Shown: in pieces, positions 45,399-59,576 of the stretch
How positions within the stretch are numbered: the first letter of the stretch is position 1
Layout: each line of letters opens with the position of its first letter
Assembly: GCA_002105175.1 (NCBI GenBank)
Contig: MCGE01000006.1
Coordinates: 1,984,001-2,048,000, forward strand
Length of the DNA: 64,000 bases
Reading direction: 5' to 3'
Source of the DNA: Absidia repens
Taxonomy: Eukaryota > Mucoromycota > Mucoromycetes > Mucorales > Cunninghamellaceae
Notes under the pieces: model-generated
What the model saw: the letters and a program-made list of their open reading frames with translations, nothing else
Told to the model about the DNA's origin: nothing
Databases searched by the model: none
Made by a program: the position numbers and the translations under genes

Positions 45399-48300
45399 AA
45401 TTTTTATAGTTGTATATAAGGAATTAAATATTAGACAGTGTGATAGAAAAAAAAAGATCCCATTTAAGCAAAAATAAAAAAAACCGTGTTCTTTTTATAC
45501 TGTCTATGAAGATCACAAAAAAATAAAAAAATATAAATGTGCTGTGTAACTATTTTTGGTCATATTGAAGGAACATCCGATGTAAGGTCGATTTCAAATC
45601 CTTTTACTTCTCCTATACTATATGATAATACGTACCCCCGGCTTTTTTTTTTTTTTTTTTTTTTTGTGTGTCCTCCCTCCTGATCTCCTGCACCTCCCTC
45701 CCCTCTCTATTTATCTATCTTTACTCCCCTCACTTCATCATATAACAAGTCATCTCCTTTAGACAATGATAATTGGCTCCTATTTTAATAATAATTGAAA
45801 GAACCTACTTAGCTTCTCCTTTGTTTTCCTCATAAGACAGGAGTAAATAAAGAAGGATACCTCATACATAATACATGTCCCAGTCAATTTCAATGATAGG
45901 TCCGTTCCTGTAGATCTTATATATATATATAAAAGAGAGCGTCTTTTATTTAACGATCAATGCATCTACGCATGTCATTTATCACCATACCCCCTTTTTT
46001 ATACATATATATATTATATATAAACAATCTCCTTAATAAGGGGTGAACAACACACTGATGTCAAAAAAGGGGACGGGCAGGTTTTTTTTTTCCTTTCGCT
46101 CACAGCCCATTAGCTGGAGTTCACTTATGAACAGAACAGGCACACAGCATATATAAAAAAAACGCGGGGTTTCAATACCTTCTCTTTTTTTTTTTTTTTT
46201 CTCTCTCTCTCTCTTCTTGCTCTTTGCCATGTCAACATGTTTCTCTCTCCTTTTTTTTTTTCTTTCTTTCTTTCTTTTTTCATAATCATCATGGTGTCCC
46301 TTACCTTATAAACCTATTGTATGTCTTGCCCTTGGAAAGCGACCACAACACAACAACAACACCACTTTGGACAGAAACGCCGCTGTGCCTTGGTCCTTTT
46401 TTTTTCGTTTTCCCCCTTGATTTTACTGTCCTCCATTTCCACGTGCTGACATTTATATTTAACGCTTCCGCCTCCTTGGGTACTCCCATCTCCAAAGTAT
46501 GTGCAAGTTTTGAATCTATTGATGAAAAACCATTCGGCACACCAGGTAAGTTTTGTCTCTCTGAATCAATCAGTACATGTTTTGCCTCATTCACTCATTT
46601 AATCATTTGCTGGAGAGCGGAGTGGAGCGGGGGAATGGAGTTGTTATCACGATCTCTTAGGGTTGTCATTCTTCAGGAACAGGGCAAGGTATGAATTGTT
46701 TGTCCAGGTCATTTTCAGGTGCGTAAGGACAAAATGAAGGGCAGTGACACGGGTGACTTGACTGTTAATACAACGCCAGCACCACCACCATCATCCTTGG
46801 GAAGGGGATTTCTCACTATTCATATGGGAACATGTCAGGGTATTAATCCATCTTCTTTTGTTCTAGGTATGGCAGCCATGCAATCAAAGCAAGTCAAAGG
46901 AGAGTGGGAGAGGGACAGAGGGTGATGGGTCTGGGGGTGATTCTTGTATGTCTTCAAACAAGAAAAAAAAAGGCTTCTTGGATTTTTGTGGAAGGATAGG
47001 ATGAAAAGGTTTGTCGTATTGGACTGTGTCGAGTTTTGCTTGACAAGATCAGCCGCTTAGGAAACGTCTTGCTATTGGTATATTTGGGCAAGGTGTAGAA
47101 CCATCGACATAAGGGAACAAAGGGAAAGGGGTTCGGGAGTGATGGGGAGGGGTTTACACATTACTGCTGGGTGACTGATCTATATATATTTCTATATCTA
47201 TATAATATGTCTGTGCCGCAAGAAATTGAATCAGGCAACGGTTACAATGATAGGATTTGGGAAAAGGTAAAATATGGTTGATCGATTGACGATGATGCCG
47301 AAGTCTGTGCTTTTATTTATTTATATTTTTACTAACATCGGTATTGTTTATTTATTTAATCTATTCTTATATCGATATTTTAGGGAAGCAGGGCTCATGT
47401 CTGTCAAACTCTCTTTGTGGTGGCGTTTTTAGCGGACGGGTATATCAGCATCAAATGCGATGGGGTTCCCCCCCCTCCTATTGGATTGAAGCAGTAGCGG
47501 TCTGAAAGGTAACATCTCCATACTTATCGTCTCGGCGACACACTACTTTACCTCCTTTTATCATCACACTCTCACATACTCACACATATCCACGGAATCA
47601 TTTCTTCGCATTATAATCATAGATATCACAGGCTTACCAGAAATAATGCGATGACAGGTAATTAATGAATTAATATTGCCTATCAATTCAAGGTACTCAC
47701 TCACCCTCTCTGTCTGTCTCCTAGACGAAGTCAAACTTAAGCTAGGCGGCGTATTCATTGTTGAATTTGACACCTGACCATACCCTTCGGTGTGTGGAGT
47801 TTTTTAAAGAAAAAGATGGCAACTACGGGGTGTGGTGTTTTTTTTAGAAGAGTGGGAAAGGAGGCTGGAGTGAGGGGATAGAAGGAAGGGAAGGACAGAA
47901 AAAAGGGAGAAAAAGCGATTTGAAAAGACAGGGATAGGGGTAAGGAGGGGAGGGAAGCAATCATGACTAGCAATATATTATATTTTATCTGATGATGCTA
48001 AAGATAGGACTAATCAAGCAATATCATTACGGTGGACTTCAAGCAATGCCGCTAGATTGTAGTTTAGTTTAGCTTAGTTTAGTTTATTTAGTGTATATAT
48101 GATATGCTCACAATAAAATACTTGCTATCATCGATTTTTTTATATGTCTTTAATGATAATTTTTTTTCTTTCTTATTTTGTCATTTGTATGATCTTCAAC
48201 GGCTACTTTCCGCACCATCGTTATACTCCTTTTCTCTCCTCTCCACCCTTAAGTATCCTCTTTATATATATGTACATATATACATATCTATTTATATCTG

Positions 48301-49403
48301 TGTGTGTATGTTTTTGTGGGGTTGTCGGTTTTTGATTAGTTAAAAGACAACAACAATGGCACTTCTAGCTACCAGAATAGACATGGATGTGGATTTACGT
48401 TCACAATCTTACAAAATCATGTGTGGGTATGATAGGGCATGATCAAAGAGAGGAAGGGGGAGGGGCATGAATGGCAGGCAGTCAGATGAGTGTAAATATT
48501 TTCAGCGGGGAAAAAATGTGGAGAATAAAAAAAAAAAATCTGTTGGCTTGGGACTTGGCCTCGACAAGAGCGGAATTCTTAAAAAGGAGGATTGTTGGCT
48601 GAGCTGGGTTATGGATGAGCCACTGGAGATGGATTTTCAAAAAAAAAAGAAAAAAAAAAAGACGGGCCTTCAATAATTTATCCGCCCATTTCGTCAATAT
48701 GTCAATTAAAAGCACAAGCATGACTTATCTATTTTATTGAAGATCAACCTTTTTTTTTTTTTTTTTTTTTTTTTATTCCGGGGTCATCGTCAGGAGCGTC
48801 AGATGATAATGACAGATGTATAAAAAGTAAAACAAAATAAACTATAACACTAGTCAAAAATATCAATGGTGGGATATCTCTGCAATAGTTGCATCTCATA
48901 CACAAGAAAAAAATACCGCAGCCTCTACGTAGCACAGGTAACTGATATTTTCTGTTGTATCGCCACACCTGGCAGTTTAATAATATCTCGTACAACATGG
49001 AAGACACATAAAAAAAAACATTGAAGACCAAAAAAAAAAGAAAAAAAAGGCATTAAAAGTAAAATAATATACATGAGTTTGGTTTTTATTGATATGTTGT
49101 ATATGTATAAGGGAGGCTGTTTCTATGCTAAGGGGAAGAAGGAGGAATGATAGTATTAAAGCGGGTAGTGGGGTTATAATAATTGTAAAAAAAAAAAAAA
49201 AAGATGTGCGGATAATAAGAAGGATAAAAAAGCGAATCAGAATGGAGATGAGTACAAGAAATACAAAAATAACTAAACTAAGCTAGAAAGGAAGAAGAAA
49301 GAACACTATTCTCTCTTTTACCTTTGTACACGTGAAGCAATAAATAAGAATAATATAGATATCAAAAGTCTAAATGGCAAAGGGGTGAAGTGAAGCATAA
49401 ATC
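45399..49403. other. Four-kilobase spacer with possible unmodelled transcription unit
   Basis: TATATAAAAAAAACGCGGGG near 46150 and a pyrimidine-rich (CT)n leader at 46180-46215 look promoter-like. Downstream, at 46460-46920, are GC-richer stretches with possible splice sites (CAG-GTAAG near 46543, TTTTCAG-GTGCG near 46718). I could not join them into a convincing protein. Further on are T/A runs (48755-48774, 49188-49203) and a (TTTA/TAGTT)n patch near 48060. Confidence 0.35.
47207..47497 (+). CDS. Candidate two-exon small protein, weakly supported
   Basis: Exon 47207-47266 (MSVPQEIESGNGYNDRIWEK) and exon 47384-47497 (begins GSRAHVCQTLFVVAFLADGY, ends IGLKQ-stop) join in phase 0 over a 117-bp GTAAAA...TTTTAG intron to give 57 residues. 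A TATA-rich stretch precedes the ATG. No family is recognised. A spliced frame this short can arise by chance. Confidence 0.2.
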
Positions 49404-50543
<1,140 letters not shown>

Positions 50544-52064
50544 AAGGTGTATGTGTATATGATTGTGCGTGCGTATGTGTTATGTGAGGGGGAGAGGAGG
50601 AAGGGGATAGGGGTAGGAGGTAGGTTGACTAGTGAAGATAAAAAAAAAATGGGAAAAAATGGAAGAGAAATAAAAAATAGAAATAAGAAAAAAAAGGGTG
50701 ATAAATAAAAAAGGACCAAGGAACGAACGGAGTTCGCCGCCAATGGCACTAAATTTTGATTGGATATTCGTTCATCAAATAAAAAAAAAAACTGTCCAAT
50801 GAATCCCAGAATCATGGTTGTATTGGATGGAAATTATCATCATTTCATTTGATACAATTGGGTTTAATATCATATCCCTTTTTTACCGTATCGTTATTGA
50901 CACTTTATGAATGATCATCCATTTGTCTTACTTTATAACACAAACTTGACTACTTAAAAAAGCCCAGAACCATATCTCTTGATTATTATTGCATCGCCGT
51001 TTTGACTTTAAAACTCGAGCTCAGTGGATATTTTTGTAACTCTTTGAAGATCCGATGATAGATTAGGAAGGTGATCGACGAAAGAGTTACCATCATTCCC
51101 GGCTTACCCTAGCAATTTTTACCGTATGTATCGATTTTTTCTACCTTTGAAGTCTCCCTCCAATGTCGATCATTCTCTCAACAAATCAATTGTCACAACC
51201 TCATTTCATGCCATAATTAAACATTTGATAAGCACATATTGGTGTCTTCTCTCACAAATCCTCAATTGTTGAATCTTGATACAAATTCTATCTTCTCACT
51301 AATAATTATATAAAATTAGACTCGCACGGTGCAAGTCTTTTCCATCACAGGTTCAAAATGGCACCTTACCAATTTTATCATTTTTCAGCCAGATAAAAAA
51401 AAAAAGGTTGATGGCCAAATTTATTTTGTGGACTGGAACTTGAGGACCAGATTCTGCTTTGAGCTTAGACCATGACATCCTTCCACCTCCCCCCCTAAAC
51501 TCATCCTACCCGTTTGAATCCTCTTGGCAGTTACTGATTTGAAATGTTGAAGTGTGGGGTTGGTGGGATTTCGAATAGATACTCTCTCCGCCGTTCAGCA
51601 CTTTATTGTGCAGATGAATGGTGGTTTGCTTGGCATCTTCAATCGACATTTTTTTTTTTTTTTTTTGTGTATAATGAAAAACCTAAAGCAGGTACTGATG
51701 TCTCCATTATTTTATACGTTAATGTACAGATGCTTTGGGGTGCAACTGAGTTTCGTTTGGACCGCGTTATTATACTATACGCAAATCCCGCCTGGTGGAA
51801 ATTAATGCTATTTCATATAGGGAAAGCTACATTGGCAGCACGGTCTAGGTTAGTTACTATGAATGGTAAGGCGGCAATGGAGCCACGTTTCATATTAAAT
51901 GACCTAGAATCGCAAAACCATCGCTAGGGATTTAGAAGGGGGGGGAGAGGATAGGGTAGAGAAAAGAACAATAGTGGGTGAGCTATCCTAAAGAAGGTGC
52001 TTGATAGGTCACACTCTCAAAATAAACACAATAACGTCTTCGCTTTCTATAAAATGGATCAGAG
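50544..52064. other. Upstream region of MNN9, no gene supported
   Basis: Contains the MNN9 promoter and AT-rich filler. A 127-codon frame at 51544-51927 (+) is open but contains a phenylalanine run from a T-tract and has no splice or family support. GGTGGGATTTCGAATAG near 51569 resembles a tRNA T-arm in reverse but no tRNA folds around it. Confidence 0.45.
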
Positions 52065-52700
52065 GACGAATAATAAAAAAGGCATACTTTATTGAGGCAT
52101 ATTGGTCAACATACTAAGCTAAACGCGTGGGGGGTTCATTGTAACAAGGGATCTATTGAGGGAGACTATGGAAGAGATTGAAGAATAGTCAACACTAATC
52201 TAATGAGACAAGTGTAAAAAGGGTTCTAATATATTGTACAAGGTATGACAAAGACGAAGGGGATATCATTTATTTAAGCATAGCAATGGTCAACACTATT
52301 GAAATGGGAGACGGTTGTAAAAAGGGAATCCAATTTACTGTACAATATAAGACATGACTAAGACTATTGGGTCATTTTTTATTGAAGTAAAAAGAGACAT
52401 ATTTTATTGGGATACAGAAACAAACTATGTACAGGCTAAAACGAAACTAAGCAAATGACGGCTTCAAAAGGCCAACTAATGGTGGTCCCCAATCCTGAGT
52501 CCAAAATGAAAGGGTTTCCCCATGCATCTTGAAATCCCTGAGCTGAAAACCCTTTTAAGCTAGTCCTAACACTAATCTAAGTCCACCAGAAACCATAAAA
52601 GCCGTGATTGCGAAGATAAAAAAATGAAAGAGAGCGACAACAATAAAAATAAAAATGGCCCTCATTAAAAAAAAAAAAATTCACGTACGCGGGATTTAAA
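52065..52700 (+). repeat. Dispersed repeat family, copy E (near full length)
   Basis: Parallels copy C from AGGACGAATAATAAAAAAGG through TTTATTGAGGCATATTGGTC, ATATCATTTATTTAAGCATA, GGGTCATTTTTTATTGAAGT, GACATATTTTATTGGGATAC, CAATCCTGAGTCCAAAATGA, GCTAGTCCTAACACTAATCT and an A-rich tract to TTCACGTACGCGGGATTTAA. Full span is about 640 bp. Confidence 0.8.
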
Positions 52701-53132
52701 ACTCTCGCAGTGGTCATTGTTTTCGCCAGAAACGCATCTATGGCTCTACATTAATAGAGATTAATGATAGCTCTTGGATAGTTACACATTTTATGTTATT
52801 GACGTGAAGATGTACCGCTAGTCAGGAAAAAAAAATTGGGTTGAAAAATCAATAATTTTCCGCTTAGATGGGTGGTGGTGGTGGAGGACCAGAATGCTCC
52901 ATTTTCCACTTGGTCACTCTTTTCCCGCAACTTGCAATAAAACTTTCCTTCAACAAATGTGTATATATTATATTTTATTCAAATCGTTGTGTTATTCATT
53001 TTGTTAAAAATAAAATTTGTAAACGATGGCAGCAACGTTATTATTATTATTACTATTATTACTATTATCATTAGATGTTTATATAAATATGTATATGGAA
53101 AACGACCTTCCGTTCGCCCCTCCCTTTCCCTC
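52701..53132. other. Convergent-side spacer
   Basis: Contains a (TTA)/(CTATTA) microsatellite at about 53039-53072. No gene is seen. Confidence 0.5.
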
Positions 53133-55173
53133 CTATTTGAGGTTATTATTGATTGTCCGTACCATTGCCATGATGGGTCGTAAACCTCCTGATTTCGCTA
53201 GGTCGAGCGGTGTGGCGACTTTTTTGATAACGTTTGGATCGGCACCCAAATCGTCGACGAGTTTGGCAGCGGCTCGAGGCCGTCGATGTTTGAGAGCATA
53301 ATGGAGAGGGGTTTCCCCTTTGTAATCAACGGCATCTGGAATTTGGCCACATTCTCGTACCAAAAAGGTGATCATCCTTGTTTTGCCTGCCATACTGGCA
53401 TAATGTAAAGGTGTTGCTCCTATTGATGATTATTCAGGAAAATAAAAATGAGTTGCATGCTTTTTTTTTTTTTTTTTGGGTTGTTTCAGAAAAAAAAAAA
53501 AAAAAAAAACCACCCTTACCAGCATCATCGACTTGATCCAATAATTTTCGACATACACGTAAAAGATACGTGACCACATCAAATGCATCGGCCTCAATGG
53601 CAGCCAATAGAGCGTTTTTCTTTTGTGGACCTTTACTTGTCAGAATATTCACATGCGCACGCTCGACCAATAATCGCACACCGTTCATATAGCCCAGTGA
53701 AGCAGCGAGCACCACAGGAGAAATCATGTCCTTGTCATTGGTGACGAGTGGTAAGGCATTGGGATTGGCCCCCGCTTCAAGGATCCGTTTTAACGCATTT
53801 GTGTTTCGAACAACAAGTAACGCGTGGATTAACCCATATCCTTCCTTGACGGATTTGATGGTACCCGAATTGTTGGCGACATTTGGTTGACCCCCTCGAC
53901 TCAAATAATTTCTGAGTTTTGAGAAGTTAAAAAAAAATCAGGGGGTAAGAACAATGAGAAACGTTGCATGCAAAAAAAAAACTACATTCTCGTTTTTTTT
54001 TTTTTTTTTTTTTTTTTTTTTGGAGAAAACTTACTTGATTAATAGTTCGACTTCTAATTTGTTGGGTTTTCCTTTGGCAATAGTGTTCCAAAATCCATCA
54101 CCACATGCAAATTTCAATTCTTCAGTAACAGGCAATAATGGTAACGGCACATGGGAACGCACGAGGGAAACAGTCGAAGGCGGTGATGGCGGAGTTGAAA
54201 TCGTTTTTTCATGCCCCTGAGTTTCTGTTTTTGGCGCATGGTTGGATGGTGGAGGGACACTGACAAGTGCATTCGACTCGGTCTCCCCATTTTTCAGTGA
54301 TGATGATGTTATTGAGCTAGATGTTTCATTTGATGGTAATGTGGTGGATGAATTAGTTGATGGGAATGAGGACGAGGAGAATGATGATGATGACATTGGT
54401 GGCGGCGGTAAGGGTAGATCGTCTGCTGGCTGCGGCTTGGCTGAAGGAATGTGTGTGGGATAACAATGTTCGAAGACGGATGCAATGTCAAACGTGTCCT
54501 CATTATCATTATTATTGTTGTCGTCGTTTTTATCATTTGGAAGAATGGATGAATTATTATCAAAAATGGAATCATTTTCAGGTATTTGTGTTGATGTGAC
54601 TGATGATGGACGGCGAGAAGACGCAATTGAAGAAGGTGGGTAATAAAAACTATCCATAGAAAAGTGACTGAGTTGACTTGATTTTCCACTAGTGCTACGT
54701 GAATAAACGGTTTTGCTAGAATTTGAGACGCTGGTAGCAATCGTAGAGCGTCCACAACTATCAACACTGAGACAGGAACGGCGGTCGAAAGGTAATGAAG
54801 ACGCATGATGTTGTTGTTTATGTGAATAATGGCTAGTGTTGGTATTATTATAGGTAATCAGATCGCATTTCGCTTTGTAAAATTGTAAATCCCGCATACA
54901 TTTATGATATCTGGTCGATTCTGCCTGAGATTCATGCTGTAATGTGATATAAGAGTATTCCAATTCGTTCATAGCGCTGATCATATCATCATGTCGTTTT
55001 GTCCATGAAGTAATAATACAGTCCATGGCTTTGTGAATACGATTTTGCAATTCTTGCTCATTCACTAGACTTACAGCGGTATAAAATTCTTTAATTGCCG
55101 CAGCGTCCGAGATATAACTTGAGGTTGATTTGTTAGTTCTTGGTATAGTGTTAAAGGACCGTATATCATTCAT
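53133..55173 (-). CDS. Ankyrin-repeat protein with N-terminal helical region
   Basis: 605 residues, three exons on the minus strand: 55173-54035, 53911-53520, 53419-53133; phases close. Residues about 25-125 are predicted helical/coiled coil (KEFYTAVSLVNEQELQNRIH, WTKRHDDMISAMNELEYSYI). About 130-360 is Ser/Pro/Asn-rich and disordered. The C-terminal about 220 residues carry ankyrin repeats: EGYGLIHALLVVRNTNALKR, LEAGANPNALP, SPVVLAASLGYMNGVRLLVE, KNALLAAIEADAFDVVTYLL, ATPLHYASMAGKTRMITFLV, and GETPLHYALKHRRPRAAAKL. The DUF-like start and ankyrin end suggest a scaffold. Partner and pathway are unknown. A hydrophobic in-frame extension upstream (55254) is rejected because it runs through an A-tract. 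Confidence 0.8.
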
Positions 55174-56100
55174 TTTTTTTTTTTTTTTGTAAAGGAGAAA
55201 ATGGAAAGAGAAAAGAATGAAAATATAACAATAAACAATGCGTCCCAATTTCAACCCTTTTGCCTCGAAGTTTATTTATCCTTTTGTGAGTCTCCTTTTT
55301 TAGTCAATATAATCTAAGGAGATACGTTGAGTAAAAGTATTTCGAGGTAAAACTCTAATTCCATATATGTATGCTAGCAATCTTAAACAAGTACATATCC
55401 ACCATTCAACAAATAGGTATCATAAACTAAATCGAAATATAAATTCCTTTATTCAATTTTTTTATATTTTCAAATACCCATACTATGTAAATAAACAGTC
55501 ATGTAAGACATAAACATACTAAACTAAATAACTATGGCTACAAAAGGGGCATCTAAACTACACAGCATCATGGATCATTGCTTTTTCGTTGTCCCCAGCT
55601 GACCATCCCCTACTATTAAATTCGGTCAATTATCAACACCCTGGTTTATTACCCGCTGACTTGATTGCTCGATCCCGGAAACTATTGAAAAGAAGGCAAT
55701 AAGAATAAGAACGAAATGCTCGGTTGATCACTTTTTTGTTATTGTTTTAGGTTACCAGATCTAAAAAACAAATAATCGATTGATAAAACTTGCAAGCTTT
55801 TTTTTTTTTTCTTTTGTCGAGAAAAACGTCAATGGCTGATCCGCAACGGGGATGGCATAAAAGATGTTTCCACCACAGATTTGAGTAAAAAAGAGAATAG
55901 GAGTGAGTACAGAGAGATGATTGATGGCGTTGACTGATGTTCATATGGTAGTTCCGTACATTTCTATGCCAATAAGGGGAGGGATAAAAGGACCAAAATC
56001 AACCCTATTGGAATACAGAGGAAGGAAAAAAAGAAGAAGAAAGAAAAAAGTCAGCATATTTTAGTCAAACTACCATACTATTTAGTTACATACATGCATA
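55174..56100. other. Spacer, no supported gene
   Basis: Promoter region of the ankyrin gene and the 3' side of the small minus-strand gene at 56.1 kb. Short frames at 55.75-55.94 kb overlap a T-tract and have no support. Confidence 0.45.
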
Positions 56101-56395
56101 TCAAGAAAGTGCCAATCCAAAATAAAATATTGACACCGGTTGTGAAGTGTGTTGCTGTCGTTGGCGTAATCTTGTCAAGAGATCAGGTTGCCAAATCAGT
56201 GGATGTTGTCCTAAAGGTCGTTGGTGAGAGAGAGCCGATCTTTGTATGATGTCGGTTGAAGCATTTTCATTGGCACAGGATGAAGTAAACCTAATAAAAA
56301 AAACACAGTAAACCATTCTCAGTGAATCTACGCACCATTATATATTTTTATATCAAATACAATGCTTTCTATTTCACATACCTTAAAATCACCAT
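56101..56395 (-). CDS. Two-exon 67-residue small protein
   Basis: Exon 1 (56395-56382, 14 bases: ATG GTG ATT TTA AG) joins exon 2 (56290-56101) over a 91-bp GTATGT...TTATTAG intron to give MVILRFTSSCANENAST and a continuous frame ending YFGLALS-stop. The body is Gln/His/Leu/Arg-rich (PLIWQPDLLTRLRQRQQHTS) with a mildly hydrophobic end (PVSIFYFGLALS). No family recognised; size and composition would suit a small mitochondrial or membrane-associated protein, which is a guess. Consistent splice sites and absence of low complexity favour a real gene. Confidence 0.45.
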
Positions 56396-57460
56396 AGATC
56401 TTTTAAAAAAAACCGCCCCATGATATTCATCGAGGTTTCAAAGAAGCAGAGCACATCACATGTATATCGTTTCAGGGCAAACTTATTGTTTAAACAAAGT
56501 AAAGAATCTGAATAAAGACAACTTGAAAAAGGATTACACGAGGGAGATCATTATACATATCGGGGATAGGGGGCGGTGACGAAAGCCCTTCAAAGTTCAC
56601 CAAAGAGAGACAACGCCCAAAGTATGCTGACTTCCCCCCCGCATCGTAAATACCCTAAACTTTAAATTGAGATAGAAATAGTTGAGTAAATTCGCTAGTA
56701 ATAGTTTGTTTCAAATAAATCATTTAGTCCGAGTCTTACCCAGAGAGATTTTGAAAAGTATTGGTCCATTGTTCAGCTCGACTTCCTTTTCAATTCAATC
56801 GTTTGTGCAAATGGTAAAGGAGCCGCCAGACTAATACAAAACGGCCAAACAAAAAAAAGAGGCATAAGTACTAATTTGGTAAAGGTAAATGATTGTAGTC
56901 GTTCAAATACATCTTCCCTCTATTTACCTTTCCTTTTGAGTAAAGTGGCCAGGACAGCGTGGCCGCACGGAAGAGTCACCTCCCTTATATTCGTGAGTTT
57001 TAAAAAAACAGTATGCGCTAACCCTATTAAAATATAAGCCAGAGAGACAGAGTGAGAGAGAGAAAGAACTAGAAAAAGGTTTATTTTTTTTTATGTTACC
57101 TGGGTTTTACAAACACAAGCAAATCAACCATTAAGGATAATCCATAGTTTGACGACCAGTACAGGCATATATAAGGAGAGTGAGTGAATTTCAAATGTCA
57201 ACTATTGTTGGTGATGCATAGATATTGAGCATTCAAATGTTAAATATATTCAACTATTCTATCAGAATAATACTATTATAGCATAGTGTTGTTGTTGCAA
57301 TATTGTTGAAGGTGATATTCCGCATTTGAGTGAAAAGAAAAAAGAAAAAAAAAAAGGAGGCAAAAAAAATGTCGGGGGTTTAATATTCTCTCGATTTTCA
57401 CAGTGGTTGCATTTTCGATTTCTTGATTTTCCCTTCCTCTTCTAATTACCCTTTGACAAG
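56396..57460. other. Spacer and promoter region of eL32
   Basis: No coding frame is seen. A GC-richer patch at about 56948-56990 (GGCCAGGACAGCGTGGCCGC) includes a short palindrome. The pyrimidine-rich stretch at 57410-57450 probably belongs to the eL32 5' UTR. Confidence 0.4.
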
Positions 57461-57764
57461 GTAAGTTCACGCAGAACATTTTTTTCCCATTTGACAATAG
57501 ACTTTCATTGACGATCGATATGGATGATAAACGAATGAATACAACGATGGATGGATGAATGGATGGATGGATGATTATATGTATCGATGAAGGGGATGCG
57601 CAGGCAAAAGGAAACAAACGCAGTCGACCACCCACCTACCCACTCAACATTTACTATGCAGCATTCAGTATCAGTTTATCATTCGCATCGATCGTCATGA
57701 CTATTGGTATAAATATTCTACTTATACAAACTCACTTTTTACCTTTTGTATGGCTACTTTTTAG
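57461..57764 (+). other. Putative 5' UTR intron of the eL32 gene
   Basis: GACAAG-GTAAGTTCAC at 57455-57470 is a strong donor, and CTACTTTTTAG at 57754-57764 is an acceptor 6 bases before the eL32 ATG. Ribosomal protein genes commonly carry a leader intron. The 304-bp intron contains a (GATG)n microsatellite at about 57546-57574. I looked for box C/D snoRNA hallmarks and saw none convincing. Confidence 0.5.
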
Positions 57765-57770
57765 ATCAAT

Positions 57771-58233
57771 ATGGTTACTCCTGCCGTGAAGCACACCATC
57801 GTGAAGAAGCGTACCGCTACCTTCAAGCGTCATCAATCCAACCGCTTCATGCGTGTCGGTGTAAGTATATAGAAAGTTCAATTTGAAGCAAAACGGGAAA
57901 AGCTGATCACCACTATTATCATTATAGGAATCCTGGAGAAAGCCCAAGGGTATTGACAGTTGTGTCCGTCGTCGATTCAAGGGTCAAGCTCCTATGCCCA
58001 AGATTGGTTATGGATCCGCCAAGAAGACTCGCCACATGTTGCCCAACGGTTTCCGCAAGTTCACCGTGTCCAACGTCCGTGAACTCGATTTGTTGTTGAT
58101 GCACAACCGCTCTTATGCTGCTGAAATCGCCCACAACATCTCTTCCAAGAACCGTGTTACCATCCTCGAACGTGCTGCTCAACTTAACGTCAAGGTTATC
58201 AATGCTGGTGCTCGTCTCCGATCTCAAGAATAA
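57771..58233 (+). CDS. RPL32: 60S ribosomal protein eL32
   Basis: Cytosolic large-subunit ribosomal protein, 131 residues, the normal length. Two coding exons: 57771-57860 and 57928-58233, joined in phase 0. The sequence follows the eL32 family throughout: [80 protein letters not shown] and [15 protein letters not shown] at the C-terminus. Codon use is strongly biased to C-ending codons, as expected for a highly expressed gene. AATAAAAAAG near 58332 is the likely polyadenylation signal. Confidence 0.97.
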
Positions 58234-59576
58234 ATTATCACTGTTTTTTAGTACTTTTATACTGGTGTGATGATGATTGCTATTATTGTTATTACTCTAG
58301 TTGATATTAGTTTAGAAAACATTTTATATTGAATAAAAAAGATGAATTGTACAAATATTTTATGATGATGATGATGATGTTGTTGATTATATTTTGGGGT
58401 CTTTGTGCAAGGATGAATCATTTTTGGCTGTGCGTAGTATTATGATATGATTTTTCCCACAAACTTTTTTTTACGCCCAACTTTAAAAAAATGACTTGAC
58501 TTTTCACAATGATGTGGTGACGGGAAGGTCAATTCTTTTTATAGGGTCTTTTTATTTCAATGTTGCAAAAGTTGGGCTTACACTTTTTATAACGTATCAT
58601 GTGAGTGCCAGGTGTGTTTGTGTGTATATGCGATTTTGAAACACCGCGTTTGATGCAACGGCGGAATGATAGACGCCGAGATGTCCTTCGATTTTATAAT
58701 GAGGACCGAGGCATTCATGGGTAAAAAGCTCCCAACATTTGCCATAAAGATGCTACGGTTACTGTTATTGGGCTTCTTGTCATACTGTGCTAAAAGACTA
58801 TGCACGAAACACTAAAACTATAAAACAAAAAAGAAAATCTTATAATACATGAAATCAAGATTGCAGTCGAATTTTGAAAATCAGGTACGATAAAAAAGAG
58901 TATCAGGTACACAATCAGAAAAAAAGAATAAAAATTCATTTGTTTTTATAGATAAAATGATCATATGTTTATTATTTACATGAATGACAATAATGATGAT
59001 ACTCATCCTAACTGATATCGAACATGCTTTTTTATTGTTTATACGCCAATTTGTTCAAGTATGACAAAAGATATGATTACACGAATTGAACAAGAAAGTT
59101 GTTTTTAACAATCCTAATAAGGATATGAGTCTGACATTTTTGGTTGAGCTTCAAAATCAATATACACTTTCTTTTGCCCTGCTTCTTGTTCCTTGTATAA
59201 CAAGCGAAGAATCGTTGAATTGATGGCATTTAAAGAATATATTCTTTCTTTTTTCCTTCTTCTTCTTCTTCATACTTTTTATTTATTCACAACGAACTCT
59301 CTTGCCAAACTTCTCACTTTAGATCATAGGATTACTGCATTCCTCTCCCTTCATTATACTATTACTGCCTAAAAAAACCCCACTATCTATTTTTTAAGCA
59401 GCTGACCTACTCCTTCTGCCACCTTTTTTTTAAGTTCCACTCCTTTTTTTTTTGTCGTTTCATCTTTTTTAATTTTTCCCCTTTCTTTCTCTTCTCTGTA
59501 ACTTTTTATTTTTTTTATTTTTATTTTTTCTCTCTCTTACACACATTTTATTTTTTTGATTCATTGACTACACTTG
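58234..59576. other. Spacer between eL32 and the Sel1-repeat gene
   Basis: eL32 3' UTR with a (GATGAT)n run near 58363-58380, then AT-rich sequence. The last 300 bp is a long pyrimidine-rich leader (CTTTTTTT and CTCTCTC tracts) typical of promoters in this window. No gene is supported. Confidence 0.5.

Noticed and set aside
51555..51600. Reverse tRNA T-arm-like GGTGGGATTTCGAATAG
   Set aside because: No D arm, anticodon arm or paired acceptor can be folded around it.
51544..51927. 127-codon open frame (+)
   Set aside because: Contains a run of Phe from a T-tract and no family motif; the upstream context is spacer DNA.
53954..54220. Frame (+) beginning MRNVACKKKTTFSFF near the ankyrin gene
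   Set aside because: Runs through a T-tract in an intron and then antisense to exon 1; no independent support.
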